NCBI GenBank assembly: GCA_958298945.1
Contig: OY282605.1
Location: forward strand, 122,074,267 to 122,138,266
From: Atherix ibis
Lineage: Eukaryota; Arthropoda; Insecta; Diptera; Athericidae
Reading direction: 5' to 3'
DNA length: 64,000 nt
The translations under genes and the position numbers were made by a program. The notes under the pieces were generated by a model, which made no database searches, was not told the origin of the DNA, and saw only the letters and a program-made list of their open reading frames with translations. Shown one piece after another: positions 11,868 through 22,560 of the stretch; positions within the stretch are counted from its first letter, which is position 1; every line of letters starts with the position of its first letter.

Positions 11868-12244
11868 GTTATGGTCAAAATTGCCGTCTTTAAACCGACG
11901 AAACCAATCTCGGCACGTTGTTTCCGATAAATCACTGTCACCATAGGCCTCCATAAGCATTCGATGCGATTTGGCAGCCGATTTCTTCAAATTGAAGCTG
12001 AAAAGCTGATTCATCCCCCATATGCTCTTTTTCTGCAGCCGATTTCTTTCCGCATATGCTCTTTTTCTGGCACAAAACTAGACATGATTACTAAAGGAAA
12101 AATGTATATTGTTGTAGGAAATTGCTGACAATGTGCACTGATTAATGCTGACAGATGTCAAACTCATAAAAAAAAGTATGGCGTGCCCATTTTAACTTAA
12201 TACGCACACTCACGCCATCTATAACCAAACAGCGGATTTAAGCT
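11868..12244 (-). pseudogene. Mos1-like mariner 5' fragment (copy K)
   Basis: The right TIR (agcttaaatccgctgttt, read inward from 12244) is followed by TA. Coding begins at the ATG at 12085 (MSSFVPEKEHMR), then FNLKKSAAKSHRMLMEAYG and CRDWFRRFKDGNFD, the first helix-turn-helix of the transposase. A short internal duplication repeats the KEHM and KSAA codons. Homology stops near 11868, where the sequence passes directly into the jockey endonuclease relic; everything 3' of the first DNA-binding helices is gone. Confidence 0.82.
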
Positions 12245-12249
12245 TATAC

Positions 12250-13860
12250 CCCTTAAAGACTTAAAGAGAATATGTATAGGATCAGGATTAAGTATAATTA
12301 TGCACTCTATTATGTAATTTTTAATATGAAATTAATCGTATATAGAAAAAAGTCTTAACTAATTTTGACAAATATCTAAAACCCACCATGACAAATATCT
12401 AAAACGCAAACAGGAAGTAAATCGTTTTTTTTTTTGCTGAAACCTACAATATGCCCGTAACTTTGTTCATGTTGATAAAAAAGAAAAGTTAAATTTCTAA
12501 TAAAAATACTTAATAATAAAGAATATTTTTAACATATTACATAAACAAATTAAATATATAGATTCAAAATACACTTGCTATACTCGTACAAATATTCTCA
12601 TCCTATAAGAAGCTATAAACAAATAAAGGATTAGATAGAATATAGCCAAAGGCAGGATTAAAGACCAAAAAAAAAAAAAACAACTAATCTGAGCACGCTA
12701 AAGTAGAAAACTCAAAGTAAATCTCAGTAAAAACAATATCCTCTTTCTTAAAATACACATAAACCACCCTTACCATACACAATAATCTACCACCATCCCT
12801 CCATATATAAACATGCATGCTTATTCACCATCGTACAATTTTCTTAGTTATGTATTTTCGTAGATATTATAAAATAGAAAGAATATTTTACAAATTTGTA
12901 TGCATACGAAAATGGTTAAATTGCTCCCCTTTGTACTATAGTCCCATTTTGTAATTCTTCCCCTGCTCCTCAACTATTTATAATATTTCTGTTCAGATTT
13001 AAATTCTTGCTTTTTTATCAGGCTTTTTTTTCATTTTTTTTTTTATTTTTTTTTATTTTGGTTTATTTAGTCAAGTCCATTGGAACAATTTCCACCACTC
13101 ATGCGAGTATATATTTTGTCAACATTTGTTGTGCATGTCGTCATGTACGAAAGGATAACAAACAGCGAATATATTTCAGGATGACATTGTTATATTACGT
13201 GTCAAGTAGGGTTTTTGAGCTTTTAGCATCTTTTCACTTTAACATAACCGAAATTCTCAACTGGATACTACTTGTTGTTTTTCTTTTCAGCATAGTCTTT
13301 TTCTGCATAGAATGGAGAGTTATTATTATTAATTTTCATCTGAAGTGTTTGTCTTTTGCATTCAGATCATTTGTATTACTTTATGTACTACTCGCAATCA
13401 AGTAGTTCAAAGATTTTACAATAACAAATATTTCAATTTTCGAATAGAATTCATATGAAAATAATTTTAAACTGTCTAATCTAATAGGAAACGTTAGAAA
13501 ATAGTTTGTTACGTATTTGGTTTCATATTAAAAAATAATTCATTATCATAAAAATTTTAAAATATTAATTTTTAAGAATTTTTTTCAATTTTTAATTATT
13601 TTTATGGCCAATGGAAAAGGTTACAAAAGCCCATCGAAAATGGTAGTGGCAAAAGGTTATAAAAGCTTATCGAAATTGCGTGTTCAAATTTATCTTATAA
13701 ATTTTTGAATTTAAATTTACGATCCACTTCCAGAAAATTAATTATACTGAAAAAAAAATTCCCTAGAACAGGCAATTTTCTCGAATAGAATGGCTACGTG
13801 AAAAAATACTTTTTCATATATTAAAATGTATCAAAAATCTCAGTTACTGGAAATTTTCAT
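12250..13860. other. AT-rich DNA with no supported gene
   Basis: Poly-A and poly-T rich. A 132-codon plus-strand frame at 13007-13405 is mostly Phe, Leu and Ile from T-rich sequence, and I do not regard it as a gene. Confidence 0.5.
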
Positions 13861-13861
13861 T

Positions 13862-15540
13862 TTCAACACAAAGACCTAGTTTTAATTTGAGACTAGGTAA
13901 AATTGGTGAGCCTAGACTTTTTTCTACCCCTGATAATGCCTCCAATTAGAAAAATTCCAATTCAAAATTTCAGTAATAAACGAACCGACATAGTGACCAT
14001 ATAATTTTGTTTCAATATATGATAAACTCAACACGCGTTTTAATATTCACTTTGAGACTAGGTCAAACTGGTTAGTCCAGATTTTTTTTTTGGACTGGCT
14101 CATCAGAAAAATTCTAGTTGAAAATGTCAAAAGAAAATTAATCCACTTAGTATCCGCGAATTTTTTTTGCAACACACGACAAGTTTCACGTGCATCTAGA
14201 CGATAAGTTTGAGACTAGGTCAAATTGGTGAGTCTAGATTTTTTGTGATGATACCTTTGAGACTAGTCAAATTGGTGAGTCTAGATTCAAAACTTGCAAA
14301 AAATATGATCCCACCTAGTATCCGCGAAAATTTTTTCAACTCACGATATGCTCGACGTGTATCTAGACATTCACTTTGAGACTAGATCAAACTAATAAGT
14401 CTAGATTTTTTTCCGCGCCGGATAATATATTCGATTAAAATAAATTCCAATTAAAAACTTAAATAGTAAACGAACCGACATAGTGACCATTAAAATTTTT
14501 TTTCTCAATATATAATAAACTAAACACGCGTTTTAATATTCACTTTGAGACTAGATCAAACTGGTTAGTCTAGATTTTTTTTTTGGACTGTCTCATCAGA
14601 AAAATTCCAGTTGAAAACGTCAAAAGAAAATTAATCCACTTAGTATCCGCAAAATTTTTTGCAACACACGACAACTTCGACGTGCATTTAGACGATAAGT
14701 TTGAGACTAGGTCAAATTGGTGAGTCTAGATTTTTTGTGATGATAACTTTGAGACTAGTCAAATTGGTGAGTCTAGATTCAAAACTTGGAAAAAATATGA
14801 TCCCACCTAGTATCCGCGAAAATTTTTTCAACTCACGATATGCTCGACGTTTATCTAGACATTCACTTTGAGACTAGATCAAACTAATAAGTCTAGATTT
14901 TTTTCCGCGCCGGATAATATATTCGATTAAAATAAATTCCAATTAAAAACTTAAATAGTAAACGAACCGACATAGTGAGCATTAAAATTTTTTTTCTCAA
15001 TATATAATAAACTAAACACGCGTTTTAATATTCACTTTGAGACTAGATCAAACTGGTTAGTCTAGATTTTTTTTTTTGGACTGGCTCATCAGAAAAATTC
15101 CAGTTGAAGACGTCAAAAGAAAATTAATCCACTTAGTATCCGCAAAATTTTTTTGCAACACACGACAAGCTCGACGTGCATCCAGACGATAACTTTGAGA
15201 CTAGGTAAAATAGGTGAGTCTAGATTTTTTTCACACCAGATTATGCGTCTAATTAGAAAAATTCAAATTCAAATTTCAGTAGTAAGCGAACCGACATAAC
15301 AACCCTAAAATCTTATTTCAATACTTGACAAGCTCGACACGCATTTGAATGTTTACTTTGAGACTAGGCCAAACTGGTAAGTCCAGATTTTTTTTTTGCA
15401 TTGGCTCATCAGACAATTTCTAATTCAAAACTTCAATACTAAATGAACACACTTAGTGACCTAGATGTTTACTTTAAGATAAGGTGGTGAATCTAAATTT
15501 TTTCTATAACGTGAAATGCGTCCATTCAGAAAATTTGGAT
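13862..15540. repeat. Satellite block 3
   Basis: More of the gagactaggtcaaactggt satellite, more diverged than blocks 1 and 2. Shortened monomers occur (14250-14290 and again at 14740-14780), in which one unit has collapsed. Confidence 0.82.
14104..15090. repeat. 493-bp higher-order tandem repeat
   Basis: Within satellite block 3 the landmark catcagaaaaattc occurs at 14104, 14597 and 15090, two spacings of 493 bp. The intervening units match along their length, including the collapsed monomer and the step ttcgattaaaataaattcc. A multi-monomer segment was amplified as one unit. Confidence 0.85.
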
Positions 15541-15609
15541 TTATATCTATATCGGTAAATGATCAAGCAAGTCGTTTGCTCACTAATCATCATTCGCTTG
15601 CAGACAAAA

Positions 15610-16605
15610 AAAGTTCATGACGAAATTTTGTCTATATTTTAAGAAGTGTATTTATTTATATAAAAAACAAAGATCAATAAAAATATATATTTTCCATTTT
15701 CCTCGATAACCGTTTGCCATCTTTCTAGCTAGCTTCATAATTGCTCGTCAATAGAAGGACCTGTCTTTATGAACGAAAAACTGAACAATGTGATGATTTA
15801 GAGACTCATCTGAATTGAACGTTATTCCACGCAAGGAAGTATGAAGAGAACGGAGCAGGTTAAAGTCTGATGGCACAAGATCAGCCGAGTATGGTGGTTA
15901 TAACAACACATCACATTCTACCTACAATATTTTTTGACGGGTGATTGAACATGTGCGTGGTCTTGCGTAATAAGATGGAACACAACACCTTTAAGATTAA
16001 CGAGCTCCGGACGTTTTTGAATGATGGATTCGTCCAATTGCCGATAGTACCCTTCTGAATTGATTATTTGGTTCCTTAGTTGGAGCTCAAAAAACACATT
16101 ACCTTTAAAATCCTACCACATGAAGAACATAACCTTGCTCTGAAGAATGTCGGTGTTCGATATCGTTTGAGGCGGATCATCACGCCGGGATCAAGACCGT
16201 TTTCATGCCAAATTTTTATAAATAATCTACTTCTCATCACCATTTATCAATTGCTTCAAAAAAGGATCATTTTTATTGATTTCCTTTGATTTCACAAAGA
16301 ACCAAAAGATCGAGCTTGCTTATGTATCATAGCTTCTTCACATGGTCGTGAATGGTTGAATGATGAATGTACCTGCAATCTCTCGTATTGGGTAACGCTT
16401 GTTCAACCCAATTAATGCCTTTATTTTAATTAATGTCCAAGGACAGTTCTTGTGATTAAAATTATCAGCACGGAATATTGTGAATCATCATTGACACTGA
16501 CGCTCTTATAGAGTATTGTCACCGTAAACAGAACGCATATTTTTATAAGCTTGACGCGCGTTCTTTCCTTTACGAAAGTAAAACAATCAAATAACATATA
16601 TACGA
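15610..16605 (-). pseudogene. Mariner transposase relic (copy P)
   Basis: Minus-strand translation, with many frameshifts, gives mariner landmarks in order: KGKNARQAYKNMRSVYGDNT (N-terminal helices, near 16570), REIAGTF, NKNDPFLKQLINGDEK (first Asp), INSEGYYRQLDESIIQKRPE, then VVFHLITQDHAH where relatives have HQDNARPH, and PPYSADLVPSDFNLLRSL (third Asp). The last helices reach about 15640. I found no clear TIRs. The motif set is closest to the cecropia and mellifera-like mariners; the exact subfamily is not resolved. Heavily decayed. Confidence 0.78.
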
Positions 16606-16811
16606 ATTACCATTTTTAAATGACGCAATTTATCACAGAATTATAGACTTGTCGCGAATATTAAAGAAAATACTCCTACCAATATTTTCAAATTTCCCAA
16701 CGAAACAACTGTCATAACAAGAAAAGCACACTTACCAGAAATATAAGCTTAAATCCGCTGTTTTTTTTGGTCAAAAAAACACGTTTTTTTTCATAGAAAG
16801 CAAAAACAAAT

Positions 16812-17730
16812 TTATTCAAAGAACTTGCCCTCGCTAGCAACACATTTTTCACATCTCTCGGGCAGTTTGTGGATACCACGCCAAAAAAATTCCTTCTCTT
16901 TCGAGGCAAACCACTCATCAAGCCATTATCGGACGTCTTCGTAAGAATCGCAGTGCTGCTCAGCGAGCGCGTGGCCCATCGACGAAAACAGGGGTGGGGT
17001 GGGCTAGCACCTCCCAGTTGAGTGTCTCCAAGTAGTTTTGGACCATTTTGACATGTGGAGGAAAATCAGCTTGTCATGTCTTCCTTTTTCCGTCTTTTTT
17101 TCACGCAGAGCACGGTGCCATTTGATCAATTGTTGGTGGTAGCGGTGGGCATTGACAGTTTCATCAGGTTTCAATATATTATAGGAGACGATACCCTGCT
17201 GATCCCACCAAACGCACAGCATCGTCTACCGTCCGAAGCGATTTGGTCTTGAGGAAGGTGTTGATGGTTGACCGGGATCAACCCACAATTTCTTGCGTTT
17301 AAGATCCTCGAAATATATCCACTTTTCATCGCCTCTCACAATCCGATACAGGAACGACTTTCTTTTTTGTCTGGCGAGCAAGATTTCGCATGTATTTTGG
17401 CGTCGCTCCATCTGCCTATCGTTCAATTCATGCGGCATCCATTTTCCGATCTTTTCAATTTTCCCAATTGGGTGTAACTCAACCAGTCATTCCACACAGA
17501 CGCATGGAAATGACTGGTTGAGTAACACCCAATTGCTCCGCAACCATTTCTTGTGATTGGTTATCGTCTTCGTCCAAAAGAGTCTGCAATTAATGGTCGT
17601 CAACCTTTCTAGGTCGATTTCCATGCTTCTTGTTCCACAAGTCAAAATTCCATAAGCATTCAATGCTATTTGGCAGCCGATTTCTTCAAATTGAAGCAGA
17701 AAAGCAGAGCTTCCCGCATATGCTCTTTTT
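16812..17730 (-). pseudogene. Mos1-like transposase lacking two catalytic Asp
   Basis: The order seen is EKEHMREALLFCFNLKKSAAK, then LLDEDD, MPHELNDRQMERRQNTCEI, GDEKWIYF (first Asp), WVDPGQPSTPSSRPNRF, a stop in place of Lys, then MLCVWWDQQGIVSYN. Compared with copy J, an 18-bp deletion removes the six codons DNAPSH with the second catalytic Asp, and a separate deletion removes YSPDLxPSDDH with the third. A one-base loss in MSKMV also shifts the frame. The C-terminus (FASKEKEFFWRG, LPERCEKCVASEG) ends at a stop at 16812. This WVDPGQPST and CVWWDQ motif set is characteristic of the mauritiana/Mos1 group. Confidence 0.88.
17465..17535. repeat. 27-bp inverted repeat inside mariner I
   Basis: Left arm 17465-17491 and right arm 17509-17535 are complementary at 26 of 27 positions, with a 17-nt loop. 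Copy J has no such palindrome at the same codon position, so this arose in copy I or its immediate ancestor. Confidence 0.9.
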
Positions 17731-18079
17731 CTGGCACAAAACTATTTGAAAATTGTGTGTTGTTCTACAAAATTGCTGACAATGTGCACTGATTAATGTT
17801 GACAGATGTCAAACTCATAAAAAAAAAGTATGGCGTGCCCAACAGCGGATTTAAGCTTATACCTCTAGTAATTGCATTCGTTCGATTCTTTGATAATAAT
17901 TTTAAACTGTATAATATAATAGGAAACGTTAGAAAATAGTTTGTTACGTATTTGGTTTTATGTAAAAAAAAAATTTTATTATCAAAAAAAAAAAAGTTTA
18001 AAAGAAAATGAATTTCAAAAAAAATTTTGCGTAGTACCATCTTTCCCAGTATAAAATAATGTTACACTCTTGTTTCCAT

Positions 18080-18216
18080 TTGGCTTTAGTTTACTCACTT
18101 TCGTCGTTTTGTTCTGATTCTGCAGGATCAATTCCAAATATACTTTCCTCTTCTTCATTATTCAGCTTGTGTAGCCACTTCATCTACCGATTGGGGTCAC
18201 TTTTACTATTATTCAT
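18080..18216 (-). other. Possible short acidic coding fragment
   Basis: From the ATG at 18216 the minus strand reads MNNSKSDPNR, a stop, then MKWLHKLNNEEEESIFG and further acidic residues to a stop near 18085. The acidic character resembles transposase N-termini such as that of the piggyBac-like relic at 25.1 kb, but there is no shared motif. The segment ends at a sequence resembling a splice donor (GAAAGTGAGT). Could equally be chance. Confidence 0.2.
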
Positions 18217-18219
18217 GGC

Positions 18220-19775
18220 TTAAAAAAAATGTAAGAAAAACGAATCGTTTTATTTTTAATATGCCGGCAAATTTTTTAATTATTAAAAGTGTATCATGAC
18301 GAAAATATGCATTTTAAGAGCAGATAGTTCTACTCTTGGTCAGAATTCAAATAAGATAAAAGAAAATACCTGAAGTTAAAAACGACTCAGAAGAAAAGGT
18401 TTAACTCCAAATTATGACTACTATGACTATCTTTAAGAATTAAGTAAAATGAAACTCTCCAAAATAAAAACCCCGAAAATAGAATTTAACTTAATGTCCT
18501 TGTTAATTTTTGCATAAACTAAAGTGAAAAACTTAAACTATCTCCTCTTCATATAAAACTCCTAGTAAAGAGTAGATTAAAGATAATTTAATTTCATATC
18601 AGCGCAGTTTATAGTACCGTAAAACTTCTACACCCCCAACCACAATGGACTTTTTTTTTTTTGTTATGGTATCACAAGACAAAATGATATTCAAAACAAT
18701 TTTAATCGGATTGATTTGATAGATTAAATTAAAATATTAATAGAAGGGGAAAAATTTATTTAAAATTAAACTTTTGAAAGGATAAATTAATCGAGAAAAA
18801 AAATACATACATATATATTGGTTTTTTACGCATCAATAATTTTTTTGATTAAACTCTACTACTGACTGAATATACAATAAAATATGAATTTCGCTCGGGA
18901 CAAATTACAATTTTTGTTGATTGACATCGACGAAATGGGCGGAAGGCGAGGGGCTATAAAACAAACCCGCATACTATGACTCTGTTGGTTACGACAACAC
19001 CAATGACTCTTTTGTTTCAATTTTTCACATTCATCCCCCTTTCATGACAACCTACAACCCTCTATAGATAGTAGACTCTATCGTTCACGCCACCATCATC
19101 CCCACCCCCCACACTGGACTCGTCAATTCTGCAGAGATACCCGTGCATTCTAAAATTAAGTTTGACAAGATGGCGATACTACGGGCGGACCCGAAAAACT
19201 TTGATTTCCTGAAAACTTATATTATATATTTTCGATTTGATTGAAAATGTAATAAAATGTATCCCTCCTCTATAATTTGGTCTTCTATAAATTTATCGTT
19301 TCCAAATGGTAATTAAATAATCAAATATTTCCTGTCGACTTCACAAATCGGTTTTTCCAGCATTGTGATATTCAGTCATCAGTATATTTCGGAAATTTTA
19401 TTGTTCCAATATTGAGACTAGGCAACGGCAGCTAAGCTTATCGACTGGTTGACTGTGTTTATTTTACTTCTACTCAACAAATGATTTCATTATTTTCGAC
19501 TTTCATTGATAAATTATACCAAATAAATTAAGTTCAATAAACCAATTTCAATCAGAACAATTTTACTGATTCAAATTTTCGATAACTTTTATCATTAAAT
19601 TCATAATATCAGAGATTACGTATATAAAAAAAAATAATAATGTTTATATTTCATAATTTCCTATTTTTTTATCTATAAAAACTAAAAAACAAATTATAGA
19701 AAATATATTTTACAGCGTGCATTTCTAGATGATACTCGTAGTTTCATGTGAATTGATCTTTATTTAGCGGAGGCT
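18220..19775. other. Intergenic DNA, promoter-like patch inside
   Basis: Mostly AT-rich with no gene. The stretch 18935-19200 is richer in G+C than its surroundings and contains a TATAAA at 18955 preceded by a G-rich run; it is listed separately. Confidence 0.5.
18935..19245 (+). promoter_or_regulatory. Possible core promoter and short leader
   Basis: A TATAAA box lies at 18955-18960 behind a G-rich patch (gggcggaaggcgaggggc). About 215 bases downstream an ATG at 19170 in good context (acaagATGG) opens a 24-codon frame starting MAILRADPKNFDFLKTY. There is no similarity to the transposons here and no confirmed splice site. A host promoter with a first exon is one reading; coincidence is another. 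Confidence 0.22.
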
Positions 19776-19924
19776 CTGGGTTTGTCAAGAAAGTAATTTC
19801 GTTGTTTCCCAACAGAGGATTTAATTGTATTTTTTCACAACCAACTTCATACTTAAGCCTCATAATCATATGTATTTTGACAGCTGACATAGCAAGGGTT
19901 GCTTGTAGTTTTTTGGTTGATACC
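19776..19924 (+). mobile_element. Mariner N, 5' end
   Basis: Begins with a TIR-like gggtttgtcaagaaagtaat, close to the arms of the 58-bp MITE at 22028. The rest looks like mariner 5' leader and ends with a 64-bp stretch (from cataatcatatgtattttga) that occurs again at 21478-21542. The flanking TA is not conserved at the left edge. Confidence 0.6.
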
Positions 19925-21477
19925 TTAGATTAAATAAGAACTGGATAGGCTTCTACACAAAAATTCTCCACAAATTTTGTTGGCAATACATTCGTAGAAC
20001 GCACACACATACAATACAACAGAAACGGCGTAAATCCTAGAAAAATTAATCTTAAAACACTTTATCCCATTTTTGAAACCGAGGGTGTCATTCCTCAGCA
20101 TCAGTTTGGATTTCGACCTGAGCATTCTACTATCCAGCAGTGTCATCGCATAGTCGACTACATAGCGTGTTCGCTAGAGCGAAATGAATACTGCCCAGGC
20201 GTGTTAATTGACATTTCGCATGCTTTCGACCGTGTATGGCACCCTGGATTGCTTTGGAAGTTGCAGCGAGTCCTACCCTCGGGTTATTTCCACATCATTA
20301 AATCTTATCCCTCGGACCGATATTTTCAGGAAGCTGAAAATATGGAATACTCTGACATATCCAATTTCCGCCGGTGTCCCTCAAGGAAGTATCCTAGGTC
20401 CTATCCTATATAACATTTATACCCATGACATTCCTTGCCACAACAACATCCTAACCGCAACATATGCTGACAATACAGCCATCCTGACACATCACAAAGA
20501 TCCTTCCACACCCATTAGTATCCTACAGAACCATATCCACTCCTTAGAAACTTGGTTCAAAAGGTGGAGAGTGAAGGTAAATGAGCAAAAATCTGGTCAT
20601 GTAACTTTCACACTCTGCCGAGAACAAATTCCCGACATAACCCTAAACGGCAGTATTATTCCACACAAAAATAGCGTACGTTACCTTGGACTTATATTCG
20701 ACAAACGGTTAACCTAGAACCTTCATACGAAAACTAAAAGACGTGAACTTAACGGACGATACAAACAATTATTACGTCTCCTAGACAGCAAATCAAAACT
20801 TACAACAGCAAGTAAACTATTACTATAGAATACGGTTCTGAAACCAATATGGACATATGGTCTAGAACTTTGGGGTTCGACTATGCATTTCAACTCCCTT
20901 CCAATCCAATCCCTACAATCCCGAATCCTTCGTAAAATTGTCAATGCCCCCTTTTATGTGCGAAACACTGTTATCCACCGTGACTTAAATGTTCCATTTG
21001 TTCGTGAACTATGCATCTCCGGATATAAAAAATTCCATTCGCATCTATCCTTCCACCCTAATCCTTTAGGAAGGGAACTTCTCACTCCCACCCTTCCAGT
21101 ATACACCCATCGACGTTTAAAACGGCGATGGCCGAGAGATTCTCTAAAATTATAAAATAAAATTACCCTGTTCTAGTGGTAACATCGATGGGTGTTTTCC
21201 TCCACATGTCTTCATGTCCTTGTATATTCCCGTAAAAAATCTGCTTTTTACTAGCATAAGTAGTTGTAGATATCATTTAAAATTAAAAAAAAAAATTAAA
21301 AAAAGTATGCGATTGAAGCGGTTCGTTCAAAACCATTTTCATATGTGATTAATATTGCGGATTTTGTCATGTCTACATAAAAATTTTTTGACAATAATAT
21401 CCCTTCGCAATAATTCGGACACAAAATTGTGTATACATATACGGTAGGGGCCTGTCCAGGTATTCTTTAATCTAAGG
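19923..21477. mobile_element. Inverted-repeat-bounded segment holding jockey relic
   Basis: Outer ends are inverted repeats: ccttagattaaataagaact from 19923 and, read inward from 21477, ccttagattaaagaatacct. Both continue into a ctgga(t/c)aggc block, roughly 33 bp of imperfect match. The segment sits between two copies of a 64-bp mariner leader sequence. I infer a DNA transposon or foldback element that also carries the jockey relic; I do not recognise the superfamily. Confidence 0.5.
20050..21300 (+). pseudogene. Jockey-clade ORF2 relic, RT to 3' end
   Basis: In order on the plus strand: GVIPQHQFGFRPEHSTIQQC, VLIDISHAFDRVWHPGLLWK, a frameshift near 20330, then AGVPQGSILGPILYNIYTHD, YADNTAIL (second Asp of YADD replaced by Asn), WFKRWRVKVNEQKSGHVTF, VRYLGLIFDKRLT with a stop near 20715, ILRKIVNAPFYVRN and PVYTHRRLKRRWPRDSLKL ending at 21155. 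The 3' UTR includes gtagttgtagatatc and ends in an A-rich tail near 21290. The same 3' UTR motif ends the jockey relic at 56.4 kb. The endonuclease half is missing, as in many 5'-truncated LINE insertions. Not functional. Confidence 0.88.
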
Positions 21478-22020
21478 CATAATCATATGTATTTTGACAG
21501 CTGACATAGTAAGGGTTGCTTGTAGTTTTTTTGGTTGATACCCTTTTAAATATGGAAAGTGGAAAACAGCGTTTCCGCCATATTTAACTATTTTACTATA
21601 GAAAAGATAAAAATGCTGTTAAAGCAAGAAATAAACTATCCGATATGTATGGAAGTAAATGTGTTAAGTTAAAAAATTTCGATCCGGGAATTTTAATCTC
21701 GAAGATGCACCACGTTCTAGAAGGCCGGTTGAAGCTGATGAAGGCACAATAGCAAGCATTAATTGATCCAAACCAGCGAATAACAACACGTGATATTGCT
21801 GAGAAATTAAATTTATCGAATACGATCATTCTTGATCATTAAAAACGGCTGGATTTAATTTCAAAGCTCGACATATGGGTTGCTTAGCTTGTTACGGGAA
21901 AAAATTTGTGCCGTCGCATTGACGTTTGTTATTTGTATTCTAAAAAACCAAGGAATCTGAAGTGTACTGTCATCAGTTAGACAAATTGAGTGATTCACTT
22001 AAAGAAAAAAGGCCAATAAA
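21478..22020 (+). pseudogene. Mariner N transposase fragments
   Basis: The second copy of the 64-bp leader is followed by decayed coding: NFDPGNFNLEDAPRSRRPVE, ITTRDIAEKLNLSNTIILDH, SKLDIWV, then KNLCRRIDVC and LDKLSDSLKEKRPINK. These follow the order of a cecropia-type mariner transposase up to the block before the second Asp, with a deletion that removes the first Asp region. It stops where the 58-bp MITE begins. Confidence 0.72.
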
Positions 22021-22027
22021 TAAACTA

Positions 22028-22085
22028 TTGGGTTGTTCGGAAAGTAATTTCGTAATGAAACGAAATTACTTTCATGACAACCCAA
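22028..22085. mobile_element. 58-bp hairpin MITE made of two TIRs
   Basis: Arms ttgggttgttcggaaagtaa and the complement of its mirror (ttgggttgtcatgaaagtaa) meet around a few-base loop, and TA flanks both sides (22026-22027 and 22086-22087). It is essentially a 5' TIR joined to a 3' TIR. The TIR resembles the left end of mariner N, its likely source family. Confidence 0.82.
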
Positions 22086-22149
22086 TACTTAGCAACGGCA
22101 CGCATTTTTTTTATTGTTGGTAGAAGGAAATCTTCTAAATACCTTGTAG

Positions 22150-22560
22150 CGATACCGCTCCTTTCAGTGTATGGAATTTTTACCCACTAAAACCCAACTT
22201 CCTTTTCTTCAAATATTACTTCCCATTGGACCGCGGTATTACTTCTTGGGGAGTAGACTGGCATCAACGCTATTATCTTATTTAAGCCGCATGCTACCCT
22301 TTTCTCATCGGGATGAGTATTATCTTATTTAAGCTGCATGCTACCGCTTCCTAATATACCCTACCTTCCTTTCTCGGGTAAATCGTGGACAGTGGAAGAA
22401 GACATGTTCCACATCCTCGACTGTGCCGACACTCTTGGATCATATCATATCAACGTCCAAGTTAAAGCGATAAATGTATGCCCAAGAAGCAAGCCGTTCC
22501 GGTAGTACAGTCTTTAAACTGCTGAACTACTATTCAAGTGTTCGTAGGTACGAATTCTAC
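22150..22560 (-). pseudogene. R1-like LINE C-terminal remnant
   Basis: Minus-strand reading of 22350-22440 gives VEDVEHVFFHCPRFTRERK, the His-Cys portion of the C-terminal zinc-knuckle region of R1- and I-like non-LTR elements. An imperfect direct repeat of about 36 bp (attatcttatttaagccgca at 22272, attatcttatttaagctgca at 22318) lies just downstream in the element's orientation. No other domain is left. Confidence 0.6.

Larger units (their letters stand above)
16746..17857 (-). mobile_element. Mos1-like mariner I with both TIRs
   Basis: TIRs agcttaaatccgctgttt run inward from 16746 and 17857, each flanked by TA. Length is 1112 bp. Copies J and K share the TIR and coding sequence (family 3). 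Confidence 0.9.

Noticed and set aside
13007..13405. 132-codon plus-strand frame, very hydrophobic
   Set aside because: The hydrophobicity comes from T-rich DNA (runs of Phe, Leu, Ile, Val). No motif or codon pattern, and such frames are expected in this composition.
13862..15540. Regular repeats and spacers suggesting CRISPR
   Set aside because: Units are far too long, repeat and spacer parts are both conserved, and the genome is clearly eukaryotic. It is a satellite.
16080..16289. 69-codon plus-strand frame
   Set aside because: It is the reverse-strand shadow of mariner P coding sequence.
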